DNA of 64,000 nt from Sphingomicrobium sediminis (lineage in GTDB: Bacteria > Pseudomonadota > Alphaproteobacteria > Sphingomonadales > Sphingomonadaceae), in contig NZ_JAMSHT010000001.1 of assembly GCF_023805295.1 (NCBI RefSeq), positions 1,926,001-1,990,000 on the forward strand, written 5' to 3'. Under the pieces are notes generated by a model. The model did not search any database. It had not been told where the DNA came from and saw nothing but the letters and a program-made list of their open reading frames with translations. Positions 1-9,372 of this stretch are shown here, in pieces (position 1 is the first letter of the stretch; the number at the start of each line of letters is the position of its first letter). A program made the position numbers and the translations under genes.

Positions 1-2043
1 GCAACCCTGAGGGACATCCATCGTCGGCACCTCACCGAACAGATTGTCTACGACAGCGCGACCAAACTGCGCGAGACCAACCGCCTTCTCGTGCTCGCGG
101 AGGAGCTGGCGCAGGTGGCGCATTGGCGGCTCGACCTGGGCGATGGCAGCCTCGATCATGGCGGGGAGTTCAACCGCATTCTCGGATTGCTCCCCGGAAA
201 AGGCGTGAAGCTCCGTGCTGCACTGCGCCTGCTCGTCCCGGGCGACCGCAAGCGGCTGTTTGCGGCGACCCGCGAAGCGATTGCCCGGTCGGGCTCTGTC
301 GATTGCGCAGTCGACATACGGATCGATCCCGATGAACGCCGGCACTTGCGCATCGCCATCCAGGGCGATCGTGCCCGCTCCGGTGCGCTTAATGGCATTT
401 TCGGCGTCGTCCGCGATGTGACCGAACAGTATGAGGCCAATGCCGAACTCGTGCAGGCGCGCGACCGGGCGCAGCAGGCGGCGCGAACCAAATCGAACTT
501 CCTCGCCACGATGAGCCATGAAATCCGCACGCCGATGACCGGCGTCCTCGGCATGATCGATCTCATGCGCGACAGCGAGGACACGACCCGGCAGCAGCAT
601 TATCTGGAAACGCTCAAGCGCAGCGCGGACCACCTCATGACGGTGCTCGACGACATTCTCGATTTTTCCAAGATCGAAGCCGGGCACCTCGTTTTCGAGC
701 AGCGTGATTTCAGGCTCGAGCGGCTGGTCAATGAGACTGTCGACCTGTTTGCAAGCGCGGTCCGTTCGAAGGGGCTCCAACTCGATATCGAACGAGACAT
801 CGGCGATGCGCGGCCGGTGCAAGGCGATCCGGCTCGCTTGCGCCAGGTCCTATCGAACCTGCTGTCCAACGCGGTGAAATTCACGCCGTCGGGCAAGATC
901 GTCGTGCGCGTCGAGGCAGGTTCGCAGATCGACCATCAGCAATGGCGCATCAGCGTGCGCGATAGCGGAATCGGGATCGCGCCCGACGCGCTCGATCAGT
1001 TGTTCCAGCCATTCACGCAGGCCGATGCGTCGACCTCGCGGCGCTTCGGTGGCACGGGTCTCGGCCTGTCGATCACGCAGGCGCTGGTCGAAGGCATGGG
1101 TGGAAAGCTGCATGTCTCGAGCGAGAAGGGCGTCGGCTCGACATTCACGGTCGAACTGGACCTGCCGGACGGTATCGAGCCCGAACAGCAAGCCGAAAAA
1201 ACGCACGCTAAAGGGATCGAGCAACCGACCCCGCGGCGCGTTCTTGTCGCTGAAGACAATCCGGTGAACCAGATGCTGGTGCGTGCCGTTCTGGCTGGCG
1301 CGGGTCATGCCGTGGAGACTGTCGGGGACGGCCGCGCGGCGGTCCGGCTCGCTAATGAAAGCCGGTTCGATGTCATCGTCATGGATATGCAGATGCCCGA
1401 ACTGGACGGATTGGCCGCGACCCGCGAAATTCGCCGCGCCGAGGGCGATAACCAGGACGTGCCGATCATCGCCTTGACCGCCGATGCCTCGCCCGAACGC
1501 CGGCGCTTCTACGAGGGCGCTGGGCTGACGGCGTTCCTGACCAAACCGATCGACCAAGCGCTCCTGATCGCCACCATCGAAGAACTGACGGCCTCCCCCC
1601 TCGACATGCAAGCAAAGGACAAAGCCGTGGACACCCAGACCAAGCGGCTTGCCGCCGACGATACGCAGGGCTGTTTTGACAAGGAAAGATTGGACGAACT
1701 TGGTGCCGCCCTCGGGGCCGCCCGGTTGGGCGATATGTTGGGGCTCTTGAAGGTGGAGCTGGAATTACGTCCCGAGCTCCTCGCGACGGCGCTCGACCAT
1801 GACGATGTGGACGAGTTGCACGACCTTGCGCACAGCCTCAAGGGCGCGGCATCTAGTGCCGGCGCTATCGCGGTCGCGAAGATTGCAGCCCAGTTGGAGC
1901 GCAGCGACGATCCGGTGGCATTGCGGGCCTTACTCGATGATCTCGATTTGGCGGTCGAGCGCACGCTGGAAGCACTGGTCGACCAAGTGCCGGCGCTCGA
2001 TGGTGACAATCAAACGGCAAGTGTCGCCGGCGGCGCCGCTTGA
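1..2043 (+). CDS. Hybrid sensor histidine kinase with receiver and HPt domains (5' end outside window)
   Basis: The frame is open to the first base, so the true start lies upstream of the window; an internal GTG at 91 is only the first in-window start. The visible part begins with a PAS-like region. It continues with a HisKA dimerisation domain (motif MSHEIRTPM, phospho-acceptor His at 517-519) and a HATPase_c domain with the DSGIGI and GGTGLGLSI boxes near 960-1080. Then come a CheY-like receiver (MDMQMPELDG, acceptor Asp at 1384-1386) and a C-terminal HPt domain (LAHSLKGAA, His at 1831-1833). This is a complete ArcB/BarA-type phosphorelay in one chain. The signal sensed cannot be told because the N-terminus is missing. 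It is followed by dnaN in the same direction after 105 bases, but the DnaA box in the gap suggests separate control. Confidence 0.93.
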   Translation, partial: ATLRDIHRRHLTEQIVYDSATKLRETNRLLVLAEELAQVAHWRLDLGDGSLDHGGEFNRILGLLPGKGVKLRAALRLLVPGDRKRLFAATREAIARSGSVDCAVDIRIDPDERRHLRIAIQGDRARSGALNGIFGVVRDVTEQYEANAELVQARDRAQQAARTKSNFLATMSHEIRTPMTGVLGMIDLMRDSEDTTRQQHYLETLKRSADHLMTVLDDILDFSKIEAGHLVFEQRDFRLERLVNETVDLFASAVRSKGLQLDIERDIGDARPVQGDPARLRQVLSNLLSNAVKFTPSGKIVVRVEAGSQIDHQQWRISVRDSGIGIAPDALDQLFQPFTQADASTSRRFGGTGLGLSITQALVEGMGGKLHVSSEKGVGSTFTVELDLPDGIEPEQQAEKTHAKGIEQPTPRRVLVAEDNPVNQMLVRAVLAGAGHAVETVGDGRAAVRLANESRFDVIVMDMQMPELDGLAATREIRRAEGDNQDVPIIALTADASPERRRFYEGAGLTAFLTKPIDQALLIATIEELTASPLDMQAKDKAVDTQTKRLAADDTQGCFDKERLDELGAALGAARLGDMLGLLKVELELRPELLATALDHDDVDELHDLAHSLKGAASSAGAIAVAKIAAQLERSDDPVALRALLDDLDLAVERTLEALVDQVPALDGDNQTASVAGGAA

Positions 2044-2062
2044 AGCGCTACCCCGCCTCGAC

Positions 2063-2071
2063 TTATCCACA
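2063..2071 (+). promoter_or_regulatory. Perfect DnaA box upstream of dnaN
   Basis: The sequence TTATCCACA matches the DnaA consensus TTATNCACA exactly. It sits 78 bases before the dnaN start in the short gap after the histidine kinase gene. A CGTTATAACG palindrome that could contain a -10 element lies further down at 2101-2110. DnaA control of dnaN is inference; a single box is not an origin. Confidence 0.6.
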
Positions 2072-2113
2072 ATAGAAGGGCTGGCGCACCCGGCGGAGCG
2101 CGTTATAACGATA

Positions 2114-2136
2114 CCTGAAACTTCTCTTTTTTCAGG
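2114..2136 (+). promoter_or_regulatory. Leader hairpin overlapping the dnaN ribosome binding site
   Basis: The arms CCTGAAA (2114-2120) and TTTCAGG (2130-2136) are perfectly complementary with a 9-base loop. The right arm runs into the CAGGGG that serves as the Shine-Dalgarno sequence for the ATG at 2149. It could tune dnaN translation or be a weak terminator of the kinase gene; the pyrimidine-rich loop is no normal U-tail. Confidence 0.4.
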
Positions 2137-2148
2137 GGCGATACAGCA

Positions 2149-3252
2149 ATGAAAGCGACGTTGGAGCGGGCGGTTCTCTTGAAGAGCCTCGGCCATGTGC
2201 AATCGGTGGTGGAGCGGCGCAACACCATCCCCATCCTCTCCAATGTCCTCATCGAAGCGAGCGAAGACGGGTCGCTTCGCCTGATGGCCACCGACCTCGA
2301 TCTGCAGGTCGACGAGAAAGTCTCGGCGGAAGTGAGCCAGGCCGGTGCGACCACCGTGCCGGCGCACACCTTCTTCGATATCGTGCGCAAGCTGCCCGAA
2401 GGCGCGCAGGTCGAACTGACCGCCAGCGACGGCAAGATGCAGGTCGTGGCCGGCCGTGCCCGGTTCAACCTGCAAACACTGCCGCGAGACGATTTCCCGG
2501 TCATCGCCGAGGGCGAGCTGCCGCACCGCTTCGAACTGCCTGCAGCGACGCTCCGCCAGATCATCGACAAGACGCGCTTCGCCATCTCGTCGGAAGAGAC
2601 GCGCTATTATTTGATGGGCATTTTCTTCCACGTTGCCGACGATGCGCTCAAGGCTGCGGCCACCGACGGCCACCGCCTTGCCCGCGTGACGGTCGAAAAG
2701 CCTGATGGCGCGGACGGCATGCCCGACATCATTGTCCCCAAGAAATGCGTCGGCGAACTGCGCAAGTTGCTCGACGAAGTCGACGGGACGGTCGAACTGT
2801 CGCTGTCCGACAGCAAGATCCGCTTCGGCCTCGGTAATGCCGTGCTCACTTCCAAGCTGATCGACGGCAAGTTCCCCGACTATAATCGCGTCATCCCGAC
2901 CGCGAACGACAAGCTGCTGAAGCTCGACCCGAAAAGCTTCATGGCCGGCGTCGATCGCGTCGCGACCATCGCCAGCGAGAAGACCCGCGCGGTCAAGATG
3001 GCGGTCGAAAATGACAAGGTCACGCTCTCGGTCACCAGCCCCGAGAACGGCGTCGCGGTCGAAGAAGTGCCCGCCGACTATCGCAATGACAGCCTCGAGA
3101 TCGGATTCAACGCGCGCTACCTCATGGACATCCTCCACGAGATCGAAGGCGACACGGTCGAAGTGCATCTCGCTGACGATGCAGCGCCCACGCTGCTGCG
3201 CGAGAATGACGACAGCCCGTCGCTCTACGTCCTGATGCCGATGCGCGTCTGA
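2149..3252 (+). CDS. dnaN: DNA polymerase III subunit beta (sliding clamp)
   Basis: The 367-residue product has the length and sequence of the bacterial beta clamp. The N-terminus contains NTIPILSNVLIEA, the middle contains YYLMGIFFH and ATDGHRLA, and the C-terminus ends in YVLMPMRV, all typical of DnaN. The clamp forms a ring dimer around DNA and tethers polymerase III and other replication and repair partners. The ATG at 2149 follows an AGGGG ribosome binding site. The stop codon overlaps the start of the next gene (TGATG), so dnaN, the DUF2059 lipoprotein and recF look like one operon. The usual alphaproteobacterial neighbour dnaA is not in view; upstream is a histidine kinase. Confidence 0.98.
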   Translation: MKATLERAVLLKSLGHVQSVVERRNTIPILSNVLIEASEDGSLRLMATDLDLQVDEKVSAEVSQAGATTVPAHTFFDIVRKLPEGAQVELTASDGKMQVVAGRARFNLQTLPRDDFPVIAEGELPHRFELPAATLRQIIDKTRFAISSEETRYYLMGIFFHVADDALKAAATDGHRLARVTVEKPDGADGMPDIIVPKKCVGELRKLLDEVDGTVELSLSDSKIRFGLGNAVLTSKLIDGKFPDYNRVIPTANDKLLKLDPKSFMAGVDRVATIASEKTRAVKMAVENDKVTLSVTSPENGVAVEEVPADYRNDSLEIGFNARYLMDILHEIEGDTVEVHLADDAAPTLLRENDDSPSLYVLMPMRV

Positions 3253-3962
3253 TGCGTTTCGTTCTAGTTGCGTTTCTCGCTGCACTGACCCTCGGCGGCT
3301 GCGGCAATTCGACGGACACGGCCGAGCCCGGTGCGCTGGAATCCAGCAACGCGTCGGCAGCGGCGCTCGAGCTCGCGCAGGCCGCGCAGCCCGAAGACAT
3401 CTTTCTCGACGGCGCCGAAATCGGCTTCCGCTTGGGGCTCGCCAACGAGTTCGGCCGCGACCCCACCTATGCCCGGCGCGACGATTTTGCCGAGATCATG
3501 GCGGATATCCACGAACGCGCATGGCCCGTTTATCGCGAGTCCCTCGCCGACCGGATGCCCGAACTCTATGCCGGGCTGGCGGAAGTCTATGACGACCAGC
3601 TCAGTGTCGAGGAAATGGATCGCATCCAGACGTTCCTCGAATCCGAGACCGGCGAGAAATTCCTGCGCATGAGCCTTGGCGCCATGGAGGGTTTGTCGCC
3701 CGATGCGATCGACGGCATTGCAACGAGCAGCGACCTTGAGGCTTTCAATGCGCAGACTGGCATGAATGCCGCTGCGCAAATGAGTGCTGCGGAGCAGGCC
3801 GAAATCGTCGAGTTCGAGCGCGAGAATTACGAGGCGCTCACCCGCGTGGCAGGCCCGGCCAACCGGATGATCATGCGCTTCGGCCAGCAGCCTCCGTCAG
3901 CGGAAGTACAGGCCCGTCTCGCCGAGGTCGTGGACGAGATCAAGGCCGAACGGGGCCTCTAG
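3252..3962 (+). CDS. DUF2059-type lipoprotein
   Basis: The 236-residue product starts with a lipoprotein signal peptide; the lipobox LGGC puts the acylated Cys at about residue 17. The body is helical and acidic. It contains the segment EVYDDQLSVEEMDRIQTFLE, which resembles the DUF2059 family of secreted or periplasmic proteins of unknown function. The start overlaps the dnaN stop (TGATG), so it is translationally coupled between dnaN and recF. A function in replication is not implied by its likely envelope location. The name beyond DUF2059 is not known to me. Confidence 0.75.
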   Translation: MRFVLVAFLAALTLGGCGNSTDTAEPGALESSNASAAALELAQAAQPEDIFLDGAEIGFRLGLANEFGRDPTYARRDDFAEIMADIHERAWPVYRESLADRMPELYAGLAEVYDDQLSVEEMDRIQTFLESETGEKFLRMSLGAMEGLSPDAIDGIATSSDLEAFNAQTGMNAAAQMSAAEQAEIVEFERENYEALTRVAGPANRMIMRFGQQPPSAEVQARLAEVVDEIKAERGL

Positions 3963-3978
3963 GTCGGGCGCGCAGGCC

Positions 3979-5031
3979 ATGCTTACCCGCCTGTCCCTGA
4001 CCGATTTTCGCAACCACCGCGACACGCTGATCGAACCAGCCAGCGGCTTCAATATCCTGACCGGTCCCAACGGGGCGGGGAAGACGAACATTCTTGAAGC
4101 CGTCTCGCTCCTCGCGCCCGGACGCGGCCTGCGCCGCGCGCCCTTGCGGCAGATGGCTCGCGAGAAGGGTGCTGGTGGTTTTGCAATCTCCGCCCGCCTG
4201 ACGGATGGCACGAATATCGGCGTCGGCACGCGCGCGTCGACGCCAGATCGCCGTGAAGTCCGGATCAACGAGACGACGGTGCCGGCAGCTTCACTTGCGG
4301 AGCGCCTCGCGATTCTGTGGCTGACACCGGCGATGGATCGCTTGTTTCTCGAGGGGGCGAGCGGACGACGGCAGTTTCTCGACCGGCTGACGTTGGCACT
4401 GGAGCCCGGACACGCCGCGCAGGCGACGCGCTATGAAAAGGCGATGCGCGAGCGCAACCGGTTGCTCGCTGAAGAATTGCGGCCCGACCCCGCATGGCTT
4501 GAGGGTGTCGAGGCGGCAATGGCCGAAGCCGGACATGCCCTGCATGATGCTCGGATGCGGACGGTGGCGGCGTTGAGCGATGCGGCGCCGGACGGCGACG
4601 ACTTTCCCGCCGCGACGCTCGAACTAGAGGGCTATGACGGCGCTGATCTTGGTGCGGCACTCGCGGCGTCCCGACAGCGCGATGCGGCGGCTGGCCGAAC
4701 CTTGGTGGGCCCGCATCGCAGCGACCTCCAAGTGACCTACGCCGCGAAGGGCCAGGCCGCCGCTTTATGTTCGACCGGGGAGCAGAAGGCGTTGCTGCTC
4801 GGCATCATCCTTGCTCATGGCGAATTGGTGGCGCAGCGGCGCGACATGGCGCCGATCCTCTTGCTCGACGAAGTCGCGGCGCATCTCGACCCGGACCGCC
4901 GGGCGGCACTCTTCGTGCGACTGCGCGGCCGCGGGCAAGTTTTCATGACGGGAACGGAGCCGGGTCTGTTCGACGCAGCGGGCGATGCTGCACGCTGGCG
5001 GGTCGAGAATGGCGAGGCGGTTAGCGCCTAG
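3979..5031 (+). CDS. recF: DNA replication and repair protein RecF
   Basis: The 350-residue product is an SMC-like ATPase of recombinational repair that loads RecA at gaps with RecO and RecR. Visible signatures are the Walker A motif GPNGAGKTN near residue 30, the ABC-type signature STGEQKAL near 265 and the Walker B motif ILLLDEVAAHLD near 295. The ATG is 16 bases after the DUF2059 gene, giving the order dnaN-DUF2059-recF. The stop shares a CTAG tetranucleotide with the stop of the converging DUF2254 gene. Confidence 0.97.
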   Translation: MLTRLSLTDFRNHRDTLIEPASGFNILTGPNGAGKTNILEAVSLLAPGRGLRRAPLRQMAREKGAGGFAISARLTDGTNIGVGTRASTPDRREVRINETTVPAASLAERLAILWLTPAMDRLFLEGASGRRQFLDRLTLALEPGHAAQATRYEKAMRERNRLLAEELRPDPAWLEGVEAAMAEAGHALHDARMRTVAALSDAAPDGDDFPAATLELEGYDGADLGAALAASRQRDAAAGRTLVGPHRSDLQVTYAAKGQAAALCSTGEQKALLLGIILAHGELVAQRRDMAPILLLDEVAAHLDPDRRAALFVRLRGRGQVFMTGTEPGLFDAAGDAARWRVENGEAVSA

Positions 5032-6278
5032 GCGAAGGCAGATTTGTGTGCCTGTGCGAGGCGCTCACGATCATGCGACTGGCCCAGCGCGGCATTGGCG
5101 CGTTCGATTGCCTCGCGCGCAATCGCCAGAAACACGCCGCGATCGTCGCCGACGCGCATAGCGATCGATCCCAGCACACGCTGGATGCGGATCCCGACTT
5201 CGACGATTCCCGCGCCGTCTCGTGACAGCGGGTCGATCAGGTCGCGCACCATTTCCTCTAGGCTAAGTCGGGGTTCGGAAAGACCCGGCAAATCGCCATC
5301 GCCCGGAATGTCGCGGTCGAGAAAATCGTCAAAGACCCGCAAGCCTGCCGACAGGACAGCGATAGCCGTGCCGGGGTCGTTGACCGCCGGGGACAAGGCT
5401 CGGCTCGCAATCTCGCCGAGCACGGTCACGCCGAAGCGAGGGTCCTGGTCGAAGTCCCGCGACGGCTCCAGCGCGAAGGCCGCGCGGACCTTGTCGGCGA
5501 TCTCGGCGCAATCCTCCTTGTCGGCCATGCCATCCTTGAACCAGGCGAGCGCACGGGTGCGATCGGCGAACGTGCCTGCTGCGGCGGTCAGGTGGATCTG
5601 CGTCTCGCAATGCTTGGCCAGTTCCGACAGACGATGGCGATCGACATGCGCCACGTAGAGCGCTTCATCCGAATGGACCTGGAACGGGGCGTGACCGGGT
5701 GCGCGTCGGCACCCCTCGCCGGTGATGGTCAGCGGCCCCTCATAATCCTCGAGCGCGTCGCGGGCCTTTCGCTCGACACGGGCAATCGTGTCTGACACCC
5801 GCCCGAAATTGGAAAGCTGGCCGATCCAGCGCAGCAGCACGATGGAGATCCAGACGATGACGCCGACCGTGCCGGCGAGCAGCACAGCGCGCCCTTCTCC
5901 ACCGTAAAGATTGGCCTTGAGCGCAATCAGGCCGACGATCGAGAAAAGGAAAGCGCCGAGGAAGGTCGAAAGGGCGTTCTGCGCGGCGGCATCCTCGACC
6001 AGCAATTCGGTCGCGCGCGGCGTGCCGTTCTGGCTGGCGCCCGAAAAGGCCGTGACCATTGCGGTGAGCGAGAAAGTCGTCACCGCCAGCATCGACGAGG
6101 CGAGCACCGTCAGCACGCTGTCGACCGAGCCAGAGCCAAGTTTGGCGAATTCGTACGGGATGAGAGGCGCGAGCCCGCCCGCGGCGAGTGCGAGCAGCAC
6201 CGACAGAAGGCCGATCAGGGCCGCGCGAAACCAGATCCTGCGGGTGATCTGACCGATGAACCAGCGCCATTTGGGCAT
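5028..6278 (-). CDS. DUF2254 family membrane protein
   Basis: The 416-residue product has several transmembrane segments in its first 150 residues (for example ALIGLLSVLLALAAGGLA and AVLLAGTVGVIVWISIVLL), then a long soluble C-terminal domain. The sequence fits DUF2254, a predicted membrane family of unknown function. The frame is open 18 codons further upstream, but the ATG at 6278 is preceded by AGGGAGAG at good spacing and starts with a plausible MPKWRWF leader, so I chose it. It is monocistronic, converging with recF and divergent from gyrB. Confidence 0.8.
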   Translation of the reverse strand: MPKWRWFIGQITRRIWFRAALIGLLSVLLALAAGGLAPLIPYEFAKLGSGSVDSVLTVLASSMLAVTTFSLTAMVTAFSGASQNGTPRATELLVEDAAAQNALSTFLGAFLFSIVGLIALKANLYGGEGRAVLLAGTVGVIVWISIVLLRWIGQLSNFGRVSDTIARVERKARDALEDYEGPLTITGEGCRRAPGHAPFQVHSDEALYVAHVDRHRLSELAKHCETQIHLTAAAGTFADRTRALAWFKDGMADKEDCAEIADKVRAAFALEPSRDFDQDPRFGVTVLGEIASRALSPAVNDPGTAIAVLSAGLRVFDDFLDRDIPGDGDLPGLSEPRLSLEEMVRDLIDPLSRDGAGIVEVGIRIQRVLGSIAMRVGDDRGVFLAIAREAIERANAALGQSHDRERLAQAHKSAFA

Positions 6279-6406
6279 GGACGAAACTCTCCCTTTTGAT
6301 GCCGAACGCGGCACCTGCCGTTTCGGGCGCAAAACGGGGACTTTTTGATGTATCCGGCCGACCAGGCGGCGAGGTCCGAAAAGCTGTCATTTTTCGGTCA
6401 AGAGCC

Positions 6407-6435
6407 TTGGTTTCAGGGGCAGATTCTGCCATAAA
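6407..6435 (+). promoter_or_regulatory. Candidate gyrB promoter
   Basis: A TTGGTT element (6407-6412) and a CATAAA element (6430-6435) are spaced by 17 bases, giving a leader of about 100 bases before the gyrB ATG. The match to consensus is moderate. The rest of the 268-base gap (6279-6546) holds a CCGAAAA/TTTTCGG hairpin at 6376-6397 and nothing else I can name. Confidence 0.3.
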
Positions 6436-6528
6436 TCGTCTATGGAAAACCTGCCCCCCAATCCCCATATCGGACGGGCATGAGGAGCGCCCCCGCGCTT
6501 CCCCGCCGCATGACGGCTATCTCACTGA

Positions 6529-8967
<2,439 letters not shown>

Positions 8968-8970
8968 TCG

Positions 8971-9372
8971 ATGGCGCACTGGGAAGGAAGCTGTCACTGC
9001 GGATCGGTCACGATGCGCTATGACAGCGACCTCCCGCTGACCCTACGCGCGTGCCAATGCAGCTTCTGCCGCAAGCATGGCTCGACCAATGCGAGCGATC
9101 CGGACGGTCAGCTCGCAATCCGGTCCGACCTCACGTTGCTCCGCTACCGCTTCGGCCTCGGCATCACCGATTTCCTCATCTGTCCGAATTGCGGCGTCTA
9201 TGTCGCTGCGGTGATGGAAGGCGAGAAGGGCCTGATCGGCACCGCCAACATGAACTGTTTCGATGTCGGCAGCGTCGAGGTCTCACCGATCGACTATGCC
9301 GGCGAGAATGCAGGCGACCGCACCTCGCGCCGTGAGGATCACTGGACCCCCACGACTCTGGTCGAAGCCTAG
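8971..9372 (+). CDS. GFA family (CENP-V/GFA domain) zinc protein
   Basis: The 133-residue product shows the Cys pattern of the GFA fold: CHC at residues 8-10, CQCSFC near 29-34 and CPNC near 73-76. These are expected to bind two zinc ions. The family was named for a glutathione-dependent formaldehyde-activating enzyme, but most members have no proven reaction, so no substrate is assigned. It starts 3 bases after gyrB and may be transcribed with it. Its stop shares CTAG with the stop of the converging pullulanase gene. Confidence 0.85.
   Translation: MAHWEGSCHCGSVTMRYDSDLPLTLRACQCSFCRKHGSTNASDPDGQLAIRSDLTLLRYRFGLGITDFLICPNCGVYVAAVMEGEKGLIGTANMNCFDVGSVEVSPIDYAGENAGDRTSRREDHWTPTTLVEA

Noticed and set aside
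2044..2148. Possible chromosome origin at dnaN
   Set aside because: One DnaA box and one AT-rich palindrome in 105 bases are too little; alphaproteobacterial origins usually show several boxes and an AT-rich unwinding region.
1930..3285. Long open frame opposite dnaN
   Set aside because: It runs antisense to a certain gene, has no ribosome binding site or family resemblance, and is expected from strong third-position GC bias.
6442..6483. 13-codon leader peptide before gyrB
   Set aside because: There is no ribosome binding site or run of regulatory codons to support it.
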